DNA of 32,502 nt, from contig VBLP01000186.1 of assembly GCA_005887925.1 (NCBI GenBank), positions 5,358 to 37,859 on the forward strand. Direction: 5' to 3'. Numbering within the stretch: position 1 is the first letter of the stretch; the number at the start of each line of letters is the position of its first letter. The position numbers were made by a program, and so were the translations under genes. This DNA comes from Deltaproteobacteria bacterium (lineage in GTDB: Bacteria; Myxococcota_A; Polyangia; Haliangiales; Haliangiaceae). This document shows, piece after piece, positions 22,910 through 31,459 of the stretch. A model generated the notes under the pieces. The model worked only from the letters and a program-made list of their open reading frames with translations, made no database searches and was not told where the DNA came from.

Positions 22910-25322
22910 ATGACCGTACCCGCGCAGGCCCGCGTCGTCGTGATCGGCGGTGGTGTGATCGGATGCTCCGTCGCCTATCACCTCGCGCACATGGGCTGGA
23001 CCGACGTGGTGCTGCTCGAGCGCGACCGCCTGACCTCCGGCACGACCTGGCACGCGGCCGGCCTGATCGTCACGTTCGGATCGACCTCGGAGACCTCGAC
23101 CGAGATGCGCAAGTACACCCGCGATCTGTACGCGCGGCTCGAGGCCGAGACCGGGCAGAGCACGGGCCTGCGGCAGTGCGGCTTCATCGAGGTCGCCGCG
23201 GATCTGGATCGGCTCGAGGAGTACCGCCGGATCGCCGCGTTCAACCGCTACTGCGGCGTCGACGTGCAGGAGATCTCGCCTCGCGAGGTCCGCGAGCTGT
23301 TCCCACTGGCGCGCACCGACGACCTGCTGGCCGGCTTCTACGTCGCCGAGGACGGGCGCGCCAACCCGGTCGACGTCACCATGTCGATGGCCCGGGGCGC
23401 GCGGATGGCAGGGGCGCTGCACGCCGGCCGGCGACATCGCCTGCGAGTACGTGGTCAACTGCGCCGGGATGTGGGCGCGCCAGCTCGGCGCGCAGGCCGG
23501 CGTCGCGATCCCGCTGCAGGCGGCCGAGCACTACTACCTGATCACCGAGCGCATCCCCGAGGTCGCAGCGCGCGGGGCGAGCTGGCCGGTGCTCGAAGAC
23601 CCCGCGTCGTACGGCTACTTCCGCGAGGAGGTCGGCGGTCTGATGATCGGCCTGTTCGAGCCGGTGTGCGCGCCGTGGAACATCCGCGGCGTGCCGGACG
23701 ACTTCTCGTTCGGCGAGATCCAGCCCGACTGGGACCGCATGGCGGGCTACATCGAGACCGCGATGCGGCGCGTGCCGATCGCGATGACCACCGGCGTGCG
23801 CAAGCTGTTCTGCGGCCCGGAGAGCTTCACACCCGACCTGTTGCCGTGCATCGGCGAGGCCCCCGAGCTCCGGAACTACTTCGTCGCCGCCGGGCTCAAC
23901 TCGATCGGTATCCTGACCGGCGGCGGCCTGGGCCGCGTCGTCGCGCACTGGATCGTCACTGGCCGGCCCGACGTCGACGTCACCGGCTTTCACATCGATC
24001 GCCTGCACGCGTACCAGACCAACCCGGAGTATCGCCGGACCCGCACCGTCGAGTCGCTCGGCATGGTCTACAAGTGCCACTACCCGACGTACGTGATGCA
24101 GACCGCCCGCGGCGCCCGGCGCTCGCCGATCCACGACCGGCTCGCAGCGAGGAACGCGTTCTTCCGCGACGTCAGCGGCTGGGAGGGCGCCGACTGGTAC
24201 GCGCCGCCGGGCGAGCCCGCCACGGTCGACGGATTCTCGTGGGGCCGCCAGCGCTGGTTCCCGTACTGGGCCGCCGAGCACGCGGCGGCGCGCACCGGGG
24301 CGATCGTCATGGACATGTCGTTCATGTCGAAGTTCCAGGTCGAGGGGCAAGACGCCGGGCGCGTGCTCGAGTGGATCAGCGCCAACCGCGTCGACGGGCC
24401 GAGCGGCGTCATCACCTACACGCAGTGGCTCGACGAGGCGGGCAAGCTGCAGGCCGACCTGACCGTGGCCAAGCTCGACGACGAGCGGTTCTGGGTGGTC
24501 GCGTCCGACACCGCGCACCGCCACGCGCTGGCGCACCTCGCGCGCCACATCGGCGACCGCCACGCCTTCGTCGCCGACCTGACGTCGGCGTACGGCCAGC
24601 TCAACCTCCAGGGCCCCAGGTCGCGCGAGCTGCTCCAGGTGCTGACCAGCGCGGACGTGTCCGACGCGGCGCTGCCGTACCGCGGCGTGCGCGACATCGA
24701 CATCGGCTTCGCGCGCGTGCGCTGCATCCGCATCACCTACCTCGGCGAGCTCGGCTACGAGCTGTACATCCCCGCCGAGCAGACCGCGCACGTCTACGAC
24801 CGGATCGTCGCCGCCGGCGAGCGGTTCGGCCTGGTCCACGCCGGGCTCAAGGCGCTCGCCAGCCTGCGCATGGAGAAGGCGTATCGCGACTACGGCCATG
24901 ACATCGACAACACCGACACCGTGCTCGAGGCCGGCCTGGGCTTCGCGGTCGACCTCGGCAAGCCGGGCGGGTTCCTCGGCAAGGAGGCGGTGGCCGCGCA
25001 GAAGGCGAGCGGGCCGCTCGCCCGGCGGCTGGTGCAGGTCCTGGTCGGTGACCCCGAGCCGCTGCTGTTCCACGCCGAGGTGGTGCGCTGCGGCGACCGG
25101 CCGTGCGGCTACCTCCGCGCGGCATCGTACGGCCACACGCTCGGCGGCGCGGTCGGGCTGGCGATGATCGAGGCGCGCGCGATGCACGGCGAGCCGGGGC
25201 GGGCGATCGACCAGAAGGCGATCGACGCCGCGCGCTGGGACGTCGAGATCGCCGGCCGGCGCTATCCAGCGACGGTGTCGCTGCGGCCGCTGTTCGATCC
25301 CGACAACCGGCGGATCAAGTGA
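22910..25322 (+). pseudogene. Dimethylglycine/sarcosine dehydrogenase-type FAD oxidoreductase fused to GcvT domain, broken by deletion and frameshift
   Basis: From ATG 22910 the first frame gives a normal FAD-binding start (V-I-G-G-G-V-I-G, residues 11-18; T-S-G-T-T-W-H with H48, the position of covalent flavin attachment in relatives) and continues to A-R-G-A-R-M-A-G-A near 23420. Homology then resumes in another frame at G-D-I-A-C-E-Y-V-V-N-C-A-G-M from about 23430 and runs to a stop at 25322 through the rest of the oxidase domain and a full C-terminal folate-binding GcvT/aminomethyltransferase domain. In relatives about 25-30 residues lie between these two blocks (recalled pattern, not measured), so around 80 bp appear lost plus a frame change (length is 1 mod 3). 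The intact protein would be about 830 residues and would demethylate dimethylglycine or sarcosine, passing formaldehyde to tetrahydrofolate. As read, the product is not functional. Confidence 0.8.
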
Positions 25323-25360
25323 CACGGCGCGCGCCGGCGGGATGATAGATTCGCCGGCGC

Positions 25361-25624
25361 GTGGACCGCACTGTCGACGATGTCTCGAGCCTCACCGAGT
25401 CCGACGCGCCGGTCCCGGCGATCGTGATGGTGGCGACCGGCAGCGCGCCGGCACAGCTGGTGCTGCCGGTGCCGGCCGAGCTCGGGCGCCGGATCGCGGC
25501 GGCGGGCAAGACCCACGAGGTCGCCGACGAGCGCATGTCACGCGACCACGCGCTGGTGACCACCGATCGCACGCAGCTGTACCGGCTGATGGAGAAGTAC
25601 GGGATCTCGCGCGGTGACGACTGA
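25361..25624 (+). CDS. Small hypothetical protein, weak FHA-like stretch
   Basis: An 87-residue frame with a GTG start at 25361, 38 bases after the preceding stop. It has neighbour-like codon use and few oddities, so it is plausible as a real gene. A short piece (L-G-R-R, then V-A-D-E-R-M-S-R-D-H-A-L-V) recalls the G-R...S-R-x-H core of forkhead-associated phosphothreonine-binding domains, but an FHA domain needs about 90 residues and this frame is too short and lacks most strands. I do not assign a function. No signal peptide or membrane segment is seen. Confidence 0.45.
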   Translation: MDRTVDDVSSLTESDAPVPAIVMVATGSAPAQLVLPVPAELGRRIAAAGKTHEVADERMSRDHALVTTDRTQLYRLMEKYGISRGDD

Positions 25625-25978
25625 CCATCACGCGGTCGCACACAATCGATGGCAAGATTTGGGCGGGCGGGAGTCGTGTCCGGGTGAGCGCATGCGCACA
25701 CTCGACAGGGGTCGTGCGCAGTCTGACCGCACGATTCCAGCGCTCGATAATTCCAGCTGACTTCGACGGCAGGTGCCGCGGAGTGTGGCAGCGCGGTGAA
25801 TGTCCGGGGGTGCAGCAAAATAACCTGCACACGCAATGTGGTGGTCTGACAGGCAATCCAAAGAACTCTGCCGCAGCATGCTGCGTGTACGACGGTTTCT
25901 TGCGAAGTAAGCAACCATAATATCGATTGTCACCGTGATGCGTGGCGCTCCGTGAGGGACGCGCCGTAGCGTACGCGC
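25625..25978. other. Intergenic region with a possible Cys-rich short frame
   Basis: About 350 bp between the small hypothetical gene and the SDR gene. It is less GC-rich than its neighbours. One plus-strand frame (GTG 25684 to stop 25920, 78 codons) has six cysteines, five of them in residues 31-67 including a Cys-Cys pair, but no clear ribosome site and no signal peptide. Base use there does not look like the surrounding genes. A promoter for the SDR gene should lie here; TAAT-rich bases near 25917-25923 might be a -10 but lack a partner. Confidence 0.35.
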
Positions 25979-26653
25979 ATGAACGTCATTGTAACCGGAG
26001 CGAATCGCGGTATTGGACTCGAGCTGGTGCGGCAGCTGATCGCGCGCGGCGATCGCGTCGAGGCGGCGTGCCGGCAGCCCGGCGAGGCCCGCGATCTGCA
26101 GGCGACGGGAGCGCGGCTGCACGCCGTCGACGTCGCCGATGGTGCGAGCGTGGCGGCATTCGCCCACGCGCTCGCCGAGCGACCGATCGATCTGGTGATC
26201 AACAATGCCGGCGTGTTCGGCGGGATGCGCCAGCGCATGCAGGACTTCGATTTCGATGCAGCGACTCACGCATTCGAGATCAACGCGCTCGGCGCGCTGC
26301 GCGTGAGCCAGGCATTCCTGCCTCACCTGCGCCGCGGCACCGGAAAGAAGATCGCATATCTCTCGTCGGTGCTCGGCGCCGTCGGTCAGACCAACGCACC
26401 GGACCATCTCGTGTACCGCATGTCGAAAGCCGCACTCAACATGATCGCGCGGTCGATCGCGTTCGAGCTGCACGACGACCGGATCCTGTCGATCGCGGTG
26501 CACCCCGGCTGGGTGCGCACCGACATGGGCGGGCCGAACGCACCCACCACGGCGAGCGAGGCGGCGCGCTCGATCCTCGGTCAGATCGACGCCGCGACGT
26601 TCGCCGACAGCGGCGAGCTGGTCGACACCAAGGGCGCTCACCTGGTCTGGTGA
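25979..26653 (+). CDS. Short-chain dehydrogenase/reductase (SDR)
   Basis: A 224-residue classical-type SDR, slightly short. The cofactor motif T-G-A-N-R-G-I-G is at 6-13, N-N-A-G at 75-78, and the active-site residues are S130, Y146 and K150 in Y-R-M-S-K. The overall form (no C-terminal extension, H-P-G-W-V-R-T-D-M-G after the active site) resembles C-factor/carbonyl-reductase-like SDRs, a group that includes the myxobacterial CsgA type. It would reduce or oxidise an alcohol/ketone with NAD(P)H in the cytoplasm. The ATG follows a short leader without clear Shine-Dalgarno. It is convergent with a lipoprotein gene, three bases between stops. Confidence 0.92.
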   Translation: MNVIVTGANRGIGLELVRQLIARGDRVEAACRQPGEARDLQATGARLHAVDVADGASVAAFAHALAERPIDLVINNAGVFGGMRQRMQDFDFDAATHAFEINALGALRVSQAFLPHLRRGTGKKIAYLSSVLGAVGQTNAPDHLVYRMSKAALNMIARSIAFELHDDRILSIAVHPGWVRTDMGGPNAPTTASEAARSILGQIDAATFADSGELVDTKGAHLVW

Positions 26654-26656
26654 TGG

Positions 26657-27151
26657 CTAGAAGCTCGGGCGCTCCTTCTTGTACTTCTGCGTGAGGTCCT
26701 GGAGGTAGGTCGCGAGCGCGAGCAGGTCCTCGTCGTTGGTCGCGCGCGAGATGTAGATGTGGTGGAGCTCGCCGGTGCCGTCCTCGCCGCCGGGCTCCTT
26801 GAGCTGCAGGCTGACGTAGCCCTCGTCCTCGTCCCGCTTGCCCGGCTTGCGGTTGGGGATGTCGAGCGCGTCGATCAGCTTCCACAGCTTGCGGGTCTCC
26901 TTGTCGGTGAGGTTGATCGAGCCCAGCTTGTCGGTGGTGTCGTCGCGGCCGTAGCTGATCCACATCGAGCTGCCGGTGACGCGGATCTGCCAGTCATCCT
27001 GCTCGGGCTTGTTGGACACGAAGTCGAAGCGGCGGCCGTTGGTCTCGCCGCGGTCGACCTCGCCGGCCTGCCGCTCGCCCTGGACGTAGGTTCCGCCGGC
27101 GCGCGGGCACGCCGCGAGGAGGCACGCGAACGCGAGGACGAGGCACCGCAC
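26657..27151 (-). CDS. Putative lipoprotein of unknown function
   Basis: From GTG 27151 the product is 164 residues. A short lipoprotein signal, V-R-C-L-V-L-A-F-A, leads to the lipobox L-L-A-A-C with the modified Cys at residue 15. The mature part has a beta-rich half (R-R-F-D-F-V-S-N, then I-R-V-T-G-S-S-M-W-I-S-Y) and a charged helical end (Y-L-Q-D-L-T-Q-K-Y-K-K). I recognise no domain. The open frame extends upstream to 27274 but that part is Arg-rich and does not look like a protein start, which is why the GTG is preferred. It is divergent from the beta-repeat protein gene, with about 120 bases between starts. Confidence 0.75.
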   Translation of the reverse strand: MRCLVLAFACLLAACPRAGGTYVQGERQAGEVDRGETNGRRFDFVSNKPEQDDWQIRVTGSSMWISYGRDDTTDKLGSINLTDKETRKLWKLIDALDIPNRKPGKRDEDEGYVSLQLKEPGGEDGTGELHHIYISRATNDEDLLALATYLQDLTQKYKKERPSF

Positions 27152-27273
27152 GGACGCGATGATAGCAGCCCGGCCTCGGCGGATCGCTGAACCCCGATTC
27201 CGCAGGCATGACCCGGGATTGCGCCAGGGGAGGCCACCGCGGCGCGCTCCGTACCATGTGATACCCTCAAGCA

Positions 27274-27633
27274 ATGTCGGCGAAATCCGAGGAAGATCTG
27301 GAGCAGCACACCGAGGAGACGTCCGACCGGCGTGAGATCTACCTGCGGGAGGGCCGGTCGCTGAGCGTCGAGCACGCCGGCAGCGACGATCTGGTCGAGA
27401 TCCGCAGCGCCTCGGGGCAGGTCGAGGTGCGGATCCGGCTCACCGAGGAGGGGCCGGTGCTGCAGATGGAGAGCGCGCGGCTCCAGCTCAAGGCGAGCGA
27501 GGTGGTCGAGATCGAGTCCAAGCGCGTCGAGATCCGCGCCACCGAGACCGTGCAGCTCGCGAGCGACAACGAGATCAAGGTCGAGGCCGAGGGCGAGGTC
27601 CGCGTCAACGGCAAGATGATCTACCTGAACTAG
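27274..27633 (+). CDS. Small beta-repeat protein resembling a VgrG/DUF2345-like spike
   Basis: A 119-residue acidic protein with no signal peptide. After a polar N-terminus (1-25) it shows a regular short-strand pattern: V-E-V-R-I-R-L, then L-Q-L-K-A-S-E, V-V-E-I-E-S-K-R-V-E-I-R-A, V-Q-L-A-S-D-N-E-I-K-V-E-A-E-G-E-V-R-V-N-G-K-M-I-Y-L. Alternating hydrophobic and charged residues with Gly/Asn turns are what the C-terminal beta-prism of type VI VgrG spikes (DUF2345) and phage tail spikes look like. The ending V-N-G-K-x-I-x-L is also common there. No VgrG core, Hcp or T6SS gene is in the window. It may be an independently encoded tip or an unrelated beta-helix. The position 5' of the giant kinase gene (about 95 bp) could be accidental. 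Confidence 0.65.
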   Translation: MSAKSEEDLEQHTEETSDRREIYLREGRSLSVEHAGSDDLVEIRSASGQVEVRIRLTEEGPVLQMESARLQLKASEVVEIESKRVEIRATETVQLASDNEIKVEAEGEVRVNGKMIYLN

Positions 27634-27717
27634 GGAATCACCGCGGCCGTCAGCAGGGCGGAAATCCGCGCGTCGGGCGCCCAACTCGCCAACCTGGTGA
27701 GGCGAGGGTGATATCGT

Positions 27718-27722
27718 GGAGG
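27718..27722 (+). promoter_or_regulatory. Shine-Dalgarno deciding the kinase-ATPase start
   Basis: GGAGG lies five bases before ATG 27728. An in-frame GTG at 27716 overlaps it and is therefore a poor start. Confidence 0.7.
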
Positions 27723-27727
27723 TCTCG

Positions 27728-30700
27728 ATGGACGTCGGGCACGCCGCGCCAATGCCGATGTTTGGGGCCGGTAGGTTCGAGGTGCGCGGTACGCTGGGGG
27801 CCGGCGGCGCCGGTGTGGTGTACCGCGCCTTCGACCGCCAGCTCCAGCGCGAGGTCGCGCTCAAGCTGCTGCGCCAGGCGTCGGGCCGCGACCTGTACCG
27901 TTTCAAGAAGGAATTCCGCGCGCTGGCCGACATCGCCCACCCCAACCTGGTCGCGCTGCACGAGCTGCATTCCGCCGACGGCGACTGGTACTTCACGATG
28001 GAGTTGGTCGAGGGCGTGTCGTTCATCGACTGGGTCCGGCCATCGCCGCAGGGGGGGCCGAGCCGGGGGCGCCAGGACATCATCGCCGCGCCGGTCGACC
28101 TCGCGCGGCTGCACGGCGCGCTGGTCCAGCTGGTCGACGCGCTGATCGCGCTGCACCGCGCCGGCAAGCTGCACCGGGACCTCAAGCCGTCGAACGTGCT
28201 GGTGACCCAGACCGGCCGGCTGGCGCTGCTCGACTTCGGGCTGGTGTCCAGCGTCGCCGAGGGCGATCCGGAGCGGCTCGCCGTCGGCACGCCGGTCTAC
28301 ATGTCGCCCGAGCAAGCCGCCGACCAGCCGCTGAGCGAGGCGAGCGACTGGTACTCGGTGGGCGCGATGCTCTACGAGTCGCTGCTCGGCCGCCGCCCGT
28401 TCGAGGGCGACTCCGAGCAGGTGATGACCCGCAAGCAGACCGAGCAGCCGCCGTCGCCGCGCCAGCTCGACAGCGGCGTCCCGGTGGAGCTGTCGCGGCT
28501 GTGCATGCTGCTGCTCCAGCCGGCGCCGAGCGCGCGGCCGTCCGGCATGGCGATCCTCGAGACCCTCGGCGCGGCGCCGTCGGAGATCACCCGGACGATC
28601 GGGCGCAGCTACCCGCCGGCGATGTTCGTCGGGCGCGGCGCGGAGACCGAGGTGCTGCGGCGCGCGCTCGGCGATGCGCGGCGCGGCGGCGTGGCGCTGC
28701 TGGTCCGCGGCCGCAGCGGGATCGGCAAGACCACGCTGATCCGGCGGTTCCTGCGCGGCCTGGGCGAGTCGGTGTTCGTCCTCGAGGGCCGGTGCTACGA
28801 GCGCGAGGCGGTGCCGTTCAAGATGCTCGACGGCGTGGTCGACTCGCTGACCGGGGCGATCGTCGGGCTGCCGCTCCTGGTCGCCGAGCAGCTCGCGCCG
28901 CGCGACATCGGCTCGCTGGTCCGGTTGTTCCCGGTGCTGCGCCGCGTGCCCAAGTTCGCCGAGCTCGCCGCGCAGGCGACGGTGCCGCAGGATCCGCAGG
29001 AGATGCGGCGGCGCGGGTTCGCCGCGCTGCGCGCGCTGCTCGCCCGGCTCGCCCGGATGCGGCCGCTGGTGATCTTCGTCGACGACGCGCACTGGGGCGA
29101 CGCCGACAGCGCGGTGTTCCTCGCCGAGCTGATCCACGGCGCCGAGCCGGGCACGCTGATCATCGTCGCGCACCGCCCCGAGGACTACCTCGGCGTGGTC
29201 GCGCAGGTCCGCCGGCCGCCCGCCGGCCACCCGCGGCGCGGCGAGGTCCGCGAGCTCGAGATCGTGCCGCTGTCGGAGGCCGAGGCGACCCAGCTGGTGA
29301 CCCAGCTCGCCGGCGGGACCGGCCGCGCGCCCGAGGTGGTCGCCGCCAGCGCCGGCAACCCGCTGGTCCTGACCGAGCTGGCGCGTGCGCCCGAGCTGAC
29401 CCCGGGGCTGCGGATCGAGGACCTGGTGCGCGAGCGCGCTCTCAAGCTGTCGCCGGACGCCCAGGCGATGCTGGCGGTGTCGAGCATCGCGGCGCGGCCG
29501 CTGCCGGTCGAGATCGCGGCCCACGCCGCCGGCGTGATCGGCGGGCACGACGAGGCGACCCAGCTCTCGGTCGAGCGGCTCGCGACCCTGCGCCAGGTCG
29601 GCGACCAGATGATCCTGCATCCGGCGCACGACCACGTGCGCAATGCGGTGCTCGCGAGCCTCGACGCGGAGTCGCGCGCGGGCTGGCACGAGGCGCTGGC
29701 CCAGGCGTTCGAGACGGTGCAGGGGCCCGAGCAGCTCGACTCGCAGGCAGTGGTCGAGCACTGGCTCGCGGCCGGCCACCCGGCGAACGCGGCGCACCAC
29801 GCGGTGTCGGCGGCGCTGCGGGTCGAGGAGGCATTCGCGTTCCACCGCGCCGCCGAGCTCTACGAGATCGCGCTCGCGTACGGGCCGTGGGACACCGCCG
29901 GACAGCGCGACCTCCTGCGGCGCAAGGCCCACGCATTGCAGTGCGCCGGTCAGCTCGACGAGGCCGCCGCGGTCTATGCCCACGCCTCCCAGCTGCTCGC
30001 CGACGGCGACGCGATCGACCTCGAGCGCCTGCACGTCGAGGTCCTGCTGCGGCGCGGCCGGCTCGACGAGGCGCTGCCGGCGGCCGAGCGGCTGCTCGCC
30101 AAGGTCGGGATCCGCATCCCGCTCGCCGCGCGCGCGTCGCGGACCCGGCTCGCGACGCAGTGGCTGCAGGTCAAGCTGCGCGGCCTGGATTACGTCGAGC
30201 GCGATGCCTCCGCGATCCCGGCGCAGCAGCTCTTGACCATCGACGTCCTGTACTCGATCTCGTCGAGCCTGGCGTTCTCCGACCCCGCGCTCGGGCGCGT
30301 CGTGCAGTCCGAGCTGGTGCGCGCCGCGCTCGACGCCGGCGAGCCCGTGCGGGTGTGCCTCGCGCTCGCCCAGGAGGTCTGCTACGCCGCGGCCGGCGGC
30401 AGCCGCAACCGCGCCGTGGTCGAGGCCGTCGCCGCGCGGCTCAAGACGGTCGCGCTGCGCATCGCCTACCCGCACATCATCGGGCTGGCCGACACCGCGA
30501 TGGGTATCGCCGCCCACATGAACGGCCGATGGGCCGACGCGCGCGGCCACCTCGAGGCCGGGCTGGCGACCCTGCGCGATCACGGCGCCGGGGTTCGCTG
30601 GGAGATCGACATCGGCGACACGTTCTGGCTCGCGACGCTGTTCTACCTCGGCGAGTGGCGCGAGATGGCGCGGCTGACCCAGGCGCTGCTCCGCGAGGCC

Positions 30701-31360
30701 AGCGACCGCGGCGATGTCGTCGCCCAGCTCGGCCTGCGCACCGGCCGCTGCAACTACGCGTGGTTGCTCGCCAACCGGCCCGATGAGGCCCAGGTCCAGC
30801 TCGCCCTGGCGACCCAGACCCTCGGCGCCGGCTTCCACCTGCCGCACGTCCAGGTCATCGTCGCCCAGGTCAACCTCGACCTCTACACCGGGGCGGCGGC
30901 CGCGGCGGCGCACCGGCTGGCCGAGGCGTGGCCGAGCATCGAGCAGATCGGCGTCTTGCGGCTGCAGCAGCCGCGCATCGAGCTGCAGCTCTTGCGCGCA
31001 CGGGCCTTGTTCGGCGATGCGACGCAGCCCGACCGGCTGCGCGCGGTGCGGACGATCGCCGACGACATGCTCAAGGAGGGCGCGGTCTGGGCGTCGGGCC
31101 TGGGCCACCTCCTGCGCGCGGCGGTGGCGGCGTGGAACGGCGACGGCGATGCCGCGCTCGGTGAGCTGGTGCTCGCGGAGGAGCACCTGGTCGCGGCGGG
31201 CATGCTGGGACTGTTGCAGATCGCACGTCGCCGCCGCGGCGGTCTCGAAGGCGGCGCCGGCGGCATCGCACGCGCCGAAGCCGCGCGGGACGCCCTGCGC
31301 GACCTGGGCGCCGTCGACCCCGATCGCGTTGCGGCGCACATGCTGCCCTGGCCGGCCTGA
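27728..31360 (+). CDS. Ser/Thr protein kinase fused to AAA-type ATPase and helical repeat region
   Basis: Numbered from ATG 27728 (1210 aa). Residues 15-280 are a Hanks-type kinase: G-A-G-G-A-G-V-V at 24-31, K46 in V-A-L-K-L-L, HRD at 149-151, DFG at 169-171 and M-S-P-E at 192-195. Residues about 297-640 form an ATPase with the entry motif F-V-G-R at 300-303, Walker A G-R-S-G-I-G-K-T-T at 328-336 and Walker B V-I-F-V-D-D-A-H-W-G-D at 448-458. Residues about 650-1210 are Ala/Leu-rich helical repeats of the TPR type. The plan is that of the PknK/MalT-like kinase-ATPase class, cytoplasmic signalling proteins that sense a partner through the repeats. There is no DNA-binding domain at the C-terminus, so output is likely by phosphorylation. 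No transmembrane helix is seen. A ferritin-like gene follows on the same strand. Confidence 0.93.
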   Translation: MDVGHAAPMPMFGAGRFEVRGTLGAGGAGVVYRAFDRQLQREVALKLLRQASGRDLYRFKKEFRALADIAHPNLVALHELHSADGDWYFTMELVEGVSFIDWVRPSPQGGPSRGRQDIIAAPVDLARLHGALVQLVDALIALHRAGKLHRDLKPSNVLVTQTGRLALLDFGLVSSVAEGDPERLAVGTPVYMSPEQAADQPLSEASDWYSVGAMLYESLLGRRPFEGDSEQVMTRKQTEQPPSPRQLDSGVPVELSRLCMLLLQPAPSARPSGMAILETLGAAPSEITRTIGRSYPPAMFVGRGAETEVLRRALGDARRGGVALLVRGRSGIGKTTLIRRFLRGLGESVFVLEGRCYEREAVPFKMLDGVVDSLTGAIVGLPLLVAEQLAPRDIGSLVRLFPVLRRVPKFAELAAQATVPQDPQEMRRRGFAALRALLARLARMRPLVIFVDDAHWGDADSAVFLAELIHGAEPGTLIIVAHRPEDYLGVVAQVRRPPAGHPRRGEVRELEIVPLSEAEATQLVTQLAGGTGRAPEVVAASAGNPLVLTELARAPELTPGLRIEDLVRERALKLSPDAQAMLAVSSIAARPLPVEIAAHAAGVIGGHDEATQLSVERLATLRQVGDQMILHPAHDHVRNAVLASLDAESRAGWHEALAQAFETVQGPEQLDSQAVVEHWLAAGHPANAAHHAVSAALRVEEAFAFHRAAELYEIALAYGPWDTAGQRDLLRRKAHALQCAGQLDEAAAVYAHASQLLADGDAIDLERLHVEVLLRRGRLDEALPAAERLLAKVGIRIPLAARASRTRLATQWLQVKLRGLDYVERDASAIPAQQLLTIDVLYSISSSLAFSDPALGRVVQSELVRAALDAGEPVRVCLALAQEVCYAAAGGSRNRAVVEAVAARLKTVALRIAYPHIIGLADTAMGIAAHMNGRWADARGHLEAGLATLRDHGAGVRWEIDIGDTFWLATLFYLGEWREMARLTQALLREASDRGDVVAQLGLRTGRCNYAWLLANRPDEAQVQLALATQTLGAGFHLPHVQVIVAQVNLDLYTGAAAAAAHRLAEAWPSIEQIGVLRLQQPRIELQLLRARALFGDATQPDRLRAVRTIADDMLKEGAVWASGLGHLLRAAVAAWNGDGDAALGELVLAEEHLVAAGMLGLLQIARRRRGGLEGGAGGIARAEAARDALRDLGAVDPDRVAAHMLPWPA

Positions 31361-31380
31361 ACTGATGTACCCTGGGCTCA

Positions 31381-31422
31381 TTCGGACGGGGTGATCCGAA
31401 CCAGGTCGTTCGACGTACCTGG
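31381..31422. repeat. Two back-to-back inverted repeats between kinase-ATPase and ferritin-like genes
   Basis: TTCGGA/TCCGAA (31381-31400, loop 8) is followed at once by CCAGGT/ACCTGG (31401-31422, spacer 10). Each has perfect six-base arms. There is no T-run after them, so a rho-independent terminator is unlikely. They lie about 40 bases upstream of the GTG start of the next gene and could be regulator sites or an RNA structure in its leader. Confidence 0.5.
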
Positions 31423-31459
31423 AATGACGGCGCGTTCCGCCTAGTGAGGTCAACGAGAA

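Noticed and set aside
27650-31453. Minus-strand open frame of over 1200 codons antisense to the kinase-ATPase gene
   Set aside because: It mirrors the third-position GC of the real gene, is full of Arg/Asp/Gln/Ala with no motifs, and the plus-strand frame has complete kinase and Walker motifs.
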